Of a stretch of 64,000 bases of DNA, positions 9,175 through 16,043 are shown in pieces. Below the pieces are notes generated by a model. The model made no database searches. It was not told the DNA's origin and saw only the letters and a program-made list of their open reading frames with translations. The position numbers and the translations under genes are program-made. How positions within the stretch are numbered: the stretch's first letter is position 1; the number at the start of each line of letters is the position of its first letter. Source of the DNA: Lentisphaeria bacterium (lineage in GTDB: Bacteria; Verrucomicrobiota; Lentisphaeria; Victivallales; Victivallaceae); assembly GCA_017508135.1 (NCBI GenBank), contig JAFVZN010000037.1, positions 1 to 64,000 on the forward strand, read 5' to 3'.

Positions 9175-10104
9175 TTATAAAACGTCCTGCTTTCCATCAT
9201 CCTTTACTTCCCGGAGATAGGTGGTTTCGGTAAGATTCAATGCGGCAGTGAGGATGTTGCACTTTTTCTGATGGCGGTATGCTATGCGCCGCGAATTTTT
9301 GGAGTCGGTGGAAACCGGATAGGTCGGGCGGACGTGCTTTTTATTGCTGGAACTGTAACTTGCCGCACCGTATCCGTCCAGAATATACGGCACTTTGGAC
9401 GGATTGGAGATCGTGCCGAATTTCACCAGTGATTTGTGCGTGGAAATGGCGGCGTTCATGATGTACGATTTGGTGAGCAGGAGCGATGTGCTTGCCCACG
9501 GGATAGTCTCATCTTCACGCACTTCCGGACACATAAGGATCTTCAGACGATCAGATTCGTCGGTGGATTTTGTCGTTTTGTAAAGTTTTTTTGCCAGCCA
9601 GGTATCGCCGTAAAACCAGCCGCGTGAATTGCTGGAACTTGATGCCGTGTACAGTTCGTAGGGCATGTAAAAGCCGTTGAACTCATCCGCGTACTCCTGC
9701 ACGCAAATACCGATTTGCTTCAACTGATTGGCACAGGAGGTCGCCCGCGCCCGCCCCCGCGCCTGCTGCAAAGCCGGAAGCAGTATCGCTGCAAGTATGG
9801 CCATTATCGCGATGACAACGAGCAATTCTATCAAAGTGAAGGGCTTTATGGGAGAGGGGAAAAACTTCTTTTCACGGGAAAAGAGGTTTTTCCCCTCTCC
9901 CAAACCCTCTCCCTTTTTCAAGAAAAGCGGAGTATTTTGCGGCTCCAGTTTGTCGCCGCGCTTGAAAAAACGCATTGTTGAGATGAAAGTATCCACCAGC
10001 AATTCGATCAAAGTGAAAGGCTTTATGGGAGAGTGGATAACCTTCTTTTTTTTCAAGAAAAGCGGGGTGTTTTGTTCAGATGTGCATACTGTACGGATAT
10101 TCAT
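9175..10104 (-). CDS. prepilin-like secreted protein with duplicated leader
   Basis: A 309-residue protein with a type IV pilin/pseudopilin N-terminus. The full signal [20 protein letters not shown] begins near residue 92. A second, truncated copy of the leader motif ([13 protein letters not shown]) lies about 59 residues earlier, so two potential prepilin-peptidase sites exist in one protein. The residue before Phe is Pro in both, not the usual Gly. The mature domain starts with [25 protein letters not shown] as in DUF1559-like prepilins, but the C-terminal H-x9-DG motif is degenerate ([14 protein letters not shown]). GGAG sits 8 bp before the ATG at 10104. The leader contains a 16-bp perfect DNA hairpin. 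Confidence 0.8.
   Translation of the reverse strand: MNIRTVCTSEQNTPLFLKKKKVIHSPIKPFTLIELLVDTFISTMRFFKRGDKLEPQNTPLFLKKGEGLGEGKNLFSREKKFFPSPIKPFTLIELLVVIAIMAILAAILLPALQQARGRARATSCANQLKQIGICVQEYADEFNGFYMPYELYTASSSSNSRGWFYGDTWLAKKLYKTTKSTDESDRLKILMCPEVREDETIPWASTSLLLTKSYIMNAAISTHKSLVKFGTISNPSKVPYILDGYGAASYSSSNKKHVRPTYPVSTDSKNSRRIAYRHQKKCNILTAALNLTETTYLREVKDDGKQDVL
9821..10075 (-). repeat. 177-bp in-frame leader repeat (one full unit plus a truncated copy)
   Basis: AGCAATTC(T/G)ATCAAAGTGAA occurs at 9821 and again at 9998, exactly 177 bp (59 codons) apart. Each unit encodes the path FTLIELLV ... NTPLFLKK ... FFPSPIKP back to FTLIELLV. The full unit contains a perfect 16-bp inverted repeat (GGGAGAGGGGAAAAAC, 9850-9865, pairing with 9886-9901). 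The second copy lacks the hairpin centre. Confidence 0.85.
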
Positions 10105-10146
10105 TTTCAACTCTCCCAAAATTTAATGAAAATCATGAATTTTTGT

Positions 10147-10175
10147 TTGACAATAATATTAACCGAAATTATATT
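10147..10175 (+). promoter_or_regulatory. promoter of the AraC-family regulator
   Basis: TTGACA (10147-10152), 17-bp spacer, TATATT (10170-10175), about 50 bp before the regulator start and divergent from the prepilin/beta-helix operon. The shared 120-bp region would allow the regulator to act on both sides. Confidence 0.7.
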
Positions 10176-10183
10176 AAAAGCAA
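10155..10183 (-). promoter_or_regulatory. possible promoter of the prepilin/beta-helix operon
   Basis: On the minus strand: TTGCTT (10183-10178), 17 bp, AATATT (10160-10155). The match is weak and overlaps the divergent AraC promoter. Confidence 0.35.
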
Positions 10184-10225
10184 TAGCAAAAATGCGGTAT
10201 TATTTAACCAGATTTCGGAATTTGC

Positions 10226-11164
10226 ATGAATATAGATTACGACCCCACTTTCTGGCTCTCCCGGGATAACCATTACGATATAGTTTCTCAGTTTGCGCTG
10301 GTCAACCGTCTGCATCTTTTTCTGCGAACCGAAATTGTGTTGACGAGCCGTCTGCCCGCAGTTCACCAGTTCCATTGTCTCTACTTCTGCATCAGAGGTT
10401 CCGGAAGTATTGAGATCGACGGAGTGCCGTTTTTTGTCAAAGCCGGTGAGGCGATAGGAGTTCTTCCGCATCACCCCCACCGGCGGATGCCCGGAAATGC
10501 GGAGGTACACTATCTTCTGCTCCGTTTCACTCCCACGGACCCGGAACTGATTTCAGACTTGTTCGGACGTATTCTGGTGATACCGGAGAGTGCCGGAGCA
10601 TTGATATCCAAGTTGATGTCCTGCTATCAGGAGGTGGTCGAAAACAGTTCGGCAGAAGCAAATAACGAGACAGCGTTGTACGCGACATTGATATTGAACT
10701 CTCTATTGAGTGTTCCCCGGAATTCCAATCCGCAGCAGAGCTTTCTTCCCGAGAGATTGAATAAAGCCCTCCAACTGTTGACTGATCCGGAAAATATCAA
10801 TATGCCGCTGCATCTTATCGCAAAGAAACTGGGTATAACCGCCGGGCATTTGAGCGATCTTATCCGCGACCATCTGGGATATCCCCCCTCCAGATTGAAG
10901 CATACCATCCATATCCGGATCGCCATACATCTTTTGCTGCACACCGATATGAACATCACGGAGGTCGCGGAAAAAAGCGGATTCAAAAGCGTGTACGCCT
11001 TTTCCCGTTTCTTCAAGCAGGATCACGGAATGAGCCCCCGGGAGTTCCGGAAACTTTACGCCGGGAAGGTTTCAAACATCTGTCCGGTCTGCGGAGGCAG
11101 CCGTCGGGAAATCAGGAGAAACAGCGACAAAAGTACGGCTCCGGATACAGATGTCCCGATTTAA
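10226..11164 (+). CDS. AraC-family transcriptional regulator
   Basis: A 312-residue regulator. The N-terminal part (about 35-110) is a cupin-like sensing domain (FCIRGSGSIEIDGVPFFVKAGE). The C-terminal part (about 190-290) has two helix-turn-helix motifs: LHLIAKKLGITAGHLSDLIR, then NITEVAEKSGFKSVYAFSRF followed by FKQDHGMSPREFRKLY, the AraC/XylS signature. It ends with an extra tail holding a Cys pair (CPVCGG). It is divergent from the prepilin, beta-helix and GH3 genes, so control of that glycan locus by a sugar ligand is likely; this is inferred from position. Its last 4 bases overlap the convergent kinase gene. Confidence 0.9.
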   Translation: MNIDYDPTFWLSRDNHYDIVSQFALVNRLHLFLRTEIVLTSRLPAVHQFHCLYFCIRGSGSIEIDGVPFFVKAGEAIGVLPHHPHRRMPGNAEVHYLLLRFTPTDPELISDLFGRILVIPESAGALISKLMSCYQEVVENSSAEANNETALYATLILNSLLSVPRNSNPQQSFLPERLNKALQLLTDPENINMPLHLIAKKLGITAGHLSDLIRDHLGYPPSRLKHTIHIRIAIHLLLHTDMNITEVAEKSGFKSVYAFSRFFKQDHGMSPREFRKLYAGKVSNICPVCGGSRREIRRNSDKSTAPDTDVPI

Positions 11165-12744
11165 TCCAAACGGGCCTGGATGCGTTTGACCAGTTCGGCA
11201 AGTTTCCAGTCCATCCGGCAGGCATTGCTGAAAAGGGGCTGCCAGTTGGTGCGGCAGCGGTTCAGAAATTCGCGTACCATCTCGCGGTTTTTCAAGTGCC
11301 AGTGCATCCGCAGGATTTGAGCAAAGAGCCGGGTACCGCCATGGGTGAGGAAGTGGTCTCTGGCTTTGGGGCTGAGCCGGGAAGCGGCATCAAAAATCAA
11401 ATTGTATTCAATGGAAGCATTGAGAGCGGAATTGAAGATGTTGTGGCGGATATTCTCTTTTTCTTCGGGGGAGAGAGTCGGGTCAGAAAGTCGTTCCATT
11501 CGGCGCAGAGCCAGACGGCGATTGGTGTCGCCCCATTTTGAATTGTCGGCAATAATCGTTTTTAAAGCATTGTCTTCGGCGATCTGCCTGACCAGATTGA
11601 ACCCATAGTAGACTCCGTAAGAAAGAAGAACTGCGGTGACTACCGCCGGAATAAGCGGATGACGGCGGACAAATTTGAAAAATTTACCGAAAACCGTCGG
11701 AGAACAGGCTGAGACCGGGAAGCCGTCCAGATAGTTTTGAATATCTCCCAGAAGCTCTTCAACGGAATTGTAACGTTCCAGACGGTCTCTTGCCATGGCT
11801 TTCCGGCAGATGGCACGCAGCTCGTGACGGCGGCGTCCGTGAATGTGACGGGAAAGAGGGGTGATTTCGCCGTTGACGACCTTAAGGATAAGTTCTTCCT
11901 GAGGCAAATTGGTGTCAAAGGGAAGTTTTCCCCGGCTGAGAATGGTGTACAAAATAGCTCCCAAGCCGTAGACGTCAGTCTGTTCGTCGGGGTAGGAAAG
12001 TTCTCCGGAAAGAAGTTCCGGAGCCATGTAAACGGGAGTACCTTCCACCGGAGCCTGAGCCGAAAAAGTTTCGATCATCCCCGGAAGCAAAGGGCCGTGA
12101 GGAATCTTTTCGCGGGCAACGCCCCAGTCGAGTACCAGAACTTCACCGAAACGTCCGATCATCAGATTGCCCGGTTTGAGGTCGCAATGGATATAACCGT
12201 GAGCGTGAGCGGCGGCGACTGCGTTGCAGCCGGAAATAAAAATTTCCAGAAGTCTGCGGATATGATACTTTTCCTGATATTCGCGGTTGCCGGAGGAGAG
12301 TTTGGTCAATATCTCGCGCAAAGTTTCGCCGTTCACGCGCTTCATGGTGAAGTAGACACCGATGTTTTCCAGCACGCCGAGACGGTGGACGGAAACGATG
12401 TTCGGATGGTCGATCTGAGCAGTGATACGGGCTTCGCGGATGAACTTTTCCACGCTGGCACTCCGGTTGCGGAAGTTTGAACGCAATATTTTCAGGGCGA
12501 CTTTGCGTTTCAGAGCCGGGTCATCCGCCTGAAAGACCGCGCCCATACCGCCGATACCGAGAAGTTTCAAATCGCCGTAGTCGGTAAAAGAGCCGCCTTC
12601 GGCGATGGCGAATTTTTCGCGCAAAACTTCCGGGGCAGGGAACTCCGAACCGTCATCGGGGTCGACAAGTGCGGAGATGGTCTTTTCGACCTCCGGGAGC
12701 TGCTCCTCCTGAGAGGGGAATACTTTGGTGGTAAACTGTTCCAT
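11161..12744 (-). CDS. membrane-anchored serine/threonine protein kinase
   Basis: A 527-residue PknB-like (Hanks-type) kinase. The glycine loop GIGGMGAVF is at residues 63-71 and the ATP-binding Lys at about 85 (VALKIL). The catalytic loop is HCDLKPGN (HCD in place of HRD), the metal-binding motif is DWG in place of DFG, and the activation-segment end is APE in VYMAPELL; the DWG variant is seen in kinases of planctomycetes and lentisphaeres. A single membrane segment (about 365-388, IPAVVTAVLLSYGVYYGF) places the C-terminal 135 residues outside the cytoplasm; that part is Arg-rich and helical. The start overlaps the stop of the upstream coiled-coil gene by one base (TGATG), so the two are translationally coupled. 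Confidence 0.9.
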   Translation of the reverse strand: MEQFTTKVFPSQEEQLPEVEKTISALVDPDDGSEFPAPEVLREKFAIAEGGSFTDYGDLKLLGIGGMGAVFQADDPALKRKVALKILRSNFRNRSASVEKFIREARITAQIDHPNIVSVHRLGVLENIGVYFTMKRVNGETLREILTKLSSGNREYQEKYHIRRLLEIFISGCNAVAAAHAHGYIHCDLKPGNLMIGRFGEVLVLDWGVAREKIPHGPLLPGMIETFSAQAPVEGTPVYMAPELLSGELSYPDEQTDVYGLGAILYTILSRGKLPFDTNLPQEELILKVVNGEITPLSRHIHGRRRHELRAICRKAMARDRLERYNSVEELLGDIQNYLDGFPVSACSPTVFGKFFKFVRRHPLIPAVVTAVLLSYGVYYGFNLVRQIAEDNALKTIIADNSKWGDTNRRLALRRMERLSDPTLSPEEKENIRHNIFNSALNASIEYNLIFDAASRLSPKARDHFLTHGGTRLFAQILRMHWHLKNREMVREFLNRCRTNWQPLFSNACRMDWKLAELVKRIQARLD

Positions 12745-14519
12745 CAGCGTCTTCTGGAATCCGCCGGGATGTTGCGCCGGATCTCTGTCATCTTTTTACC
12801 GAAGCTGTCAAAAAATTGGGAACCGGGCATCTTGACCACGGGAACGGCAAGGGCTTTTTCCCAGAGCTTTTCATCGTCGAAGAGCATGACCTTCACCCCG
12901 CGGACCCTGCCGGAATCGGCGGAATCATGGGCGGTGACCAGACCGACAAATTCACCTTCGCGGGAGATGATGAAGTCGCCGGGTTCAGCACGGAGTTCGT
13001 TGTTGGCACGTCCGGCGTTCCGGATGAACATCTGAGCTTCACCGGGAACCATGGAGAGCGAACAGCGACCGTCAAGCAGGGTGCTTTCCCTGCCGAGAGA
13101 GCGGCACTTGAAGAGATAAAGAGCATCCAGACCGCGCTTTTTGAGGGCGGAGAGTTTCAGGACCGGAAGAGCTTTGCGATCTTTGCCGGGATAATCGAAG
13201 GCGGCGGCGCGGTTTTCCGGAGAGATGATCAGCATGGGAGAAGCGATCCGGAGCTTGACCGAATCGGCACCGGGAGCCTGAGCGGTGAAGAGGATATCCG
13301 TTACCCTGGAGAAGCTCAGAGCGGTGTCGGAATCGCCGGCGAACTGGTTGACCGTACCGATGATAAGGTTGCGGCCGTTGAACTTTACGACGGGGAGGAA
13401 AAAGTTGCCGGAACCGGTGTGAGTGCCGAGCATCTTCTTTTCGGAAACACGGTAAGAAAAGTTTATCACTGAGCCGCCGTAGCTGGCGATGACATCACTG
13501 CGTTTGCGTAAACCGGCTTCGATAAGAGTTTTGTTGAGTTCTTTCTGGCTGTTGAGCTTGGTTTCCGCAACAGCCTTGTCGCGGGTGACACGGTTGAGTT
13601 CGGTCGAAACGGTGGAAAGCTGGGTGACGGCAGTTTTGAGAGTTTTACCCAATTCATCACTGCGGGCGCGCATTTCGGCGGCAGTGAGCCGTTCGACCAT
13701 GAGCTGACCTTCGACCCGGGTGAGCTTGTCCTGAAGTCCGGCGTTGTCACGCTCACGGACACGGAGCTGACCGGTAGTGTAGGCAAGGCGGGACTGGATG
13801 TTACGGTTTTCACCTTGAACGTTGCGGAGTTTTGCGGCATTGACCTTGAGTTCAGCGGCTTTGCGGCGAATCTCTTCGTCCCGGGATCTGATCTCACTTT
13901 TGCTGCGTTCAACTTCCGATTCAGCTTTGGCGAGTTTGTTTTGAACGGCGACGTGAGTTTTGGTCATATCGACCAGAGCCGAAGAGGTTTTGGCGAGAGC
14001 ATCGCGGGTCTTGGCAAGATCACGGCGGTTGGCGGCAAGTTCGCGGTTGTTGGAACGGATCTGAGTTTGAGCATCGGAGAGGCGGGTGCGGGTGTGAGCA
14101 AGATCTGTTTTGCTGTCTTGAAGAAGAATTTCAGCTTCAATACGGCGTTGAAGTTCTTCATCGAGCCGCTTTTTGAGTTCCTTTTCGGAAAGACGGCCGG
14201 AGTTGCTGGGGGTGGCATTGAGAGCCGCAAGGAGTCGTTCCCGCTTGATCTTGTTGGCGGCAAGTTCGCGGGTGAGACGGAGGAGTTCCGCATCGAGCTT
14301 GGGGGAATTGCCGGCTTTGTCGATGGTTTCTTTGAGCTGACGGCGGAGTTTTTCCAGTTCGGTACGGTGGGCATCAAGTTCTGCCAGAAGCAGTTTTGTG
14401 GTGCTTTCGTCCAGACCGACGCCGGTACCGCCGCTGTGGGCGGGGACCATTCCGGTCATCATGGTCAACATGGCTGAGACCAGAAAGTCACAAATGACGA
14501 TCAGGATGGCCTTATTCAC
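12744..14519 (-). CDS. membrane-anchored coiled-coil protein with C-terminal beta-rich domain
   Basis: A 591-residue protein starting with GTG (GTGA overlap with the upstream gene). One N-terminal membrane segment (about 4-24, AILIVICDFLVSAMLTMMTG) is followed by a long coiled coil (about 40-335, rich in LxxLRRQL and RDLAKTRDALAKTSS heptads). The C-terminal domain (about 345-590) is beta-rich. Its segment PGDFIISREGEFVGLVTAH recalls the last strands of a trypsin/HtrA fold with the catalytic GDSGG altered to GDFII, so an inactive protease-like domain is possible but unproven. It sits between an ExbB/MotA-like membrane protein and a kinase with tight overlaps, so the three probably form one envelope complex. 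Confidence 0.65.
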   Translation of the reverse strand: MNKAILIVICDFLVSAMLTMMTGMVPAHSGGTGVGLDESTTKLLLAELDAHRTELEKLRRQLKETIDKAGNSPKLDAELLRLTRELAANKIKRERLLAALNATPSNSGRLSEKELKKRLDEELQRRIEAEILLQDSKTDLAHTRTRLSDAQTQIRSNNRELAANRRDLAKTRDALAKTSSALVDMTKTHVAVQNKLAKAESEVERSKSEIRSRDEEIRRKAAELKVNAAKLRNVQGENRNIQSRLAYTTGQLRVRERDNAGLQDKLTRVEGQLMVERLTAAEMRARSDELGKTLKTAVTQLSTVSTELNRVTRDKAVAETKLNSQKELNKTLIEAGLRKRSDVIASYGGSVINFSYRVSEKKMLGTHTGSGNFFLPVVKFNGRNLIIGTVNQFAGDSDTALSFSRVTDILFTAQAPGADSVKLRIASPMLIISPENRAAAFDYPGKDRKALPVLKLSALKKRGLDALYLFKCRSLGRESTLLDGRCSLSMVPGEAQMFIRNAGRANNELRAEPGDFIISREGEFVGLVTAHDSADSGRVRGVKVMLFDDEKLWEKALAVPVVKMPGSQFFDSFGKKMTEIRRNIPADSRRR

Positions 14520-15094
14520 TTTTCATCATCTCCAGTGGAGTTCTTTTCAGTGGCGGCAGAGGCGTTTTCAGCATCGTACTGGAGGCGCATCAGGGTGCGG
14601 CGGAGAGGATATTGGAGCGAGAGGCGGAGGACAAGGCTGAAGATGATACCGATAAGGGTGGAGCTGTAAGCGATAAGGCGGCTGCTCTGGGGAGAGAATG
14701 TCATGACGAGGAATGCGGAAACCGTACCGAACAGACCGAAATAGAGGGGGATATCGAAGAAGACTTCGGCATTGTCGAGATTTTTAAGTCTGAAAGAGGG
14801 GGTATCTTTACTGTGGCGGATAGCAGAAACTGCAACGTAACCGACCCAGAGGGCGATCATCTGGAGGACGGTGATAAAGATGAATATCCACATGGAAACT
14901 TTGGCGGTGAAATCGGTACGTTTGGCAATAGTTTCTTCGGATTCAGGGGCGACATTGCCGAAAGAGTCGGTATTGGATGCGGAGAAAAGTTCATGGAATT
15001 CCGGAACGTTGTTGAAGCTGTAGGATACACCCCAGATGATTCCTGCACTGACGATGATCAGAAGTATCAGCGTGATAACAAGTCTCTTATTCAT
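14516..15094 (-). CDS. ExbB/MotA-like four-helix membrane protein
   Basis: A 192-residue membrane protein. Hydrophobic segments lie at about 3-24 (LVITLILLIIVSAGIIWGV), 68-92 (VSMWIFIFITVLQMIALWVG), 115-135 (FFDIPLYFGLFGTVSAFLV) and 142-162 (LIAYSSTLIGIIFSLVL). The pair GLFGTVSAF ... STLIGIIFSL resembles the TolQ/ExbB/MotA channel motif (GLLGTVxGM ... TxxGLxxAI), though it is divergent. The start at 15094 follows AAAGG at a good distance. It is the first gene of the membrane protein / coiled coil / kinase operon; the coiled-coil protein would be in the MotB/TolR position. No OmpA-like or Asp-bearing TolR helix is seen, so the ion-channel idea is tentative. Confidence 0.6.
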   Translation of the reverse strand: MNKRLVITLILLIIVSAGIIWGVSYSFNNVPEFHELFSASNTDSFGNVAPESEETIAKRTDFTAKVSMWIFIFITVLQMIALWVGYVAVSAIRHSKDTPSFRLKNLDNAEVFFDIPLYFGLFGTVSAFLVMTFSPQSSRLIAYSSTLIGIIFSLVLRLSLQYPLRRTLMRLQYDAENASAATEKNSTGDDEK

Positions 15095-15133
15095 ATAATG
15101 CCTTTCTAAGTTTGTAGTTTCATTCAAACTGCG

Positions 15134-15169
15134 GTGGCGCCACGTGGACAATCCCGTAAAATATTGTCC
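15134..15169. promoter_or_regulatory. paired palindromes upstream of the ExbB-like operon
   Basis: GTGGCGCCAC (15134-15143) is a perfect 10-bp palindrome. GGACAAT, 10 bp, ATTGTCC (15146-15169) is a perfect inverted repeat. Both lie 40-75 bp before the start of the operon on the minus strand and could be an operator; no regulator is known. Confidence 0.4.
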
Positions 15170-15170
15170 T

Positions 15171-15475
15171 TTCCGGCATAACCGGGTCAGTTTTTGCTAA
15201 GCTTTTTTTCAAAAAGCGATACCCCGCTTTTCTTTGCGTACTTTCTATTCCGGCATAACCGGGTCAGTTTTTGCCAAGCTTTTTTCCAAAAAGCGATACC
15301 CCGCTTTTCTTTGCGTACTTTCTATTCCGGCATAACCGGGTCAGTTTTTGCCAAGCTTTTTTAAAAAGCGATACCCCGCTTTTCTTTGCGTACTTTCTAT
15401 TCCGGCATAACCGGGTCAGTTTTTGCTAAGCTTTTTTCAAAAAAGCGATACCTCGCTTTTCTTTGCTTACTTTCT
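15171..15475. repeat. four tandem ~77-bp repeats, each with an intrinsic-terminator hairpin
   Basis: Units begin at TTCCGGCATAACCGG at 15171, 15248, 15325 and 15400 (periods 77, 77, 75). Each contains an AAAAGCG stem with CGCTTTT partner (15212-15231, 15289-15308, 15364-15383, 15441-15460). Read on the minus strand, which is the tRNA strand, each hairpin is followed by a T-run, as in a Rho-independent terminator. The array lies between the tRNA-Arg 3' end and the next operon on the same strand. No gene lies in 15095-15497. Confidence 0.85.
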
Positions 15476-15497
15476 TTTCTCGTGAAAAGAAAGTAAG
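15466..15497 (-). terminator. perfect 14-bp hairpin immediately 3' of tRNA-Arg
   Basis: CTTACTTTCTTTTC, a four-base loop, then GAAAAGAAAGTAAG, directly abutting the encoded CCA of the tRNA. It may act in 3'-end processing or as the first element of the terminator array. The core TTTTCACG(A/G)GAAAA is the same as the hairpin inside the prepilin leaders. Confidence 0.6.
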
Positions 15498-15574
15498 TGG
15501 TGCTCTCAGTGCGGTTCGAACGCACGACCTGCTCCTTAGGAGGGAGCCGCTCTATCCAACTGAGCTATGAGAGC
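15498..15574 (-). tRNA. tRNA-Arg (anticodon CCT)
   Basis: The minus strand folds into a full cloverleaf: acceptor GCTCTCA/TGAGAGC, D-arm GCTC...GAGC, anticodon stem GCTCC/GGAGC with loop CTCCTAA (anticodon CCT), T-arm GTGCG/CGCAC with TTCGAAC, discriminator A and an encoded CCA. It lies downstream of the lipoprotein and leuS genes on the same strand. Confidence 0.95.
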
Positions 15575-15577
15575 GGG

Positions 15578-16024
15578 TTATCTGTAAGCGGGAAAAGTGC
15601 CGGGTGCAGCAGAAGGGGCTGCGGGGGCAGAGATCCGGTTGACAGAGGGGTTATCGGTGGCGCGGAGTCTGAGATCGAAAGAGTTACCGGCGCCGATATC
15701 GTGTACGGAAATGGAAGTGTTGCGACGATAGAGGTTGTAGCTGAAGTTCCATTTTTTTGCGAGTTTTTTATCCATATCGAGCATGATGCGGCCATCGTCA
15801 TCGATGGAGAAGGAGCCAGCCCATATCCAGTAGTTGTTTTGGGAAGGGTCATCGGAAGGTTCACGCAGGCCGATAAAGATAAGGTCATTGTATACGGCGG
15901 CAAAGTCTTCTCTGCCGGGGAGAGAAGTTTCATACTTACCGTTGGAGAGTGTAAGGCTTCCGCAGCCGCAGATGAATGCGGAGATGAGAAGCAGGAAGAT
16001 GAAAGCGGAAAATTTGCGGACCAT
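15578..16024 (-). CDS. small lipoprotein of unknown function
   Basis: A 148-residue predicted lipoprotein: hydrophobic start (FSAFIFLLLISAFICGC) with lipobox Cys near residue 21. The mature part has a beta-rich pattern with YWIWAGSFSIDDDGRIMLDMDKK and ends in an Ala/Pro-rich tail. No family is recognised. GAGG lies 5 bp before the ATG. It follows leuS by 19 bp and may share its transcript, ending just before the tRNA-Arg gene. Confidence 0.7.
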   Translation of the reverse strand: MVRKFSAFIFLLLISAFICGCGSLTLSNGKYETSLPGREDFAAVYNDLIFIGLREPSDDPSQNNYWIWAGSFSIDDDGRIMLDMDKKLAKKWNFSYNLYRRNTSISVHDIGAGNSFDLRLRATDNPSVNRISAPAAPSAAPGTFPAYR

Positions 16025-16043
16025 ATTAACCTCGAAGTGGTAA

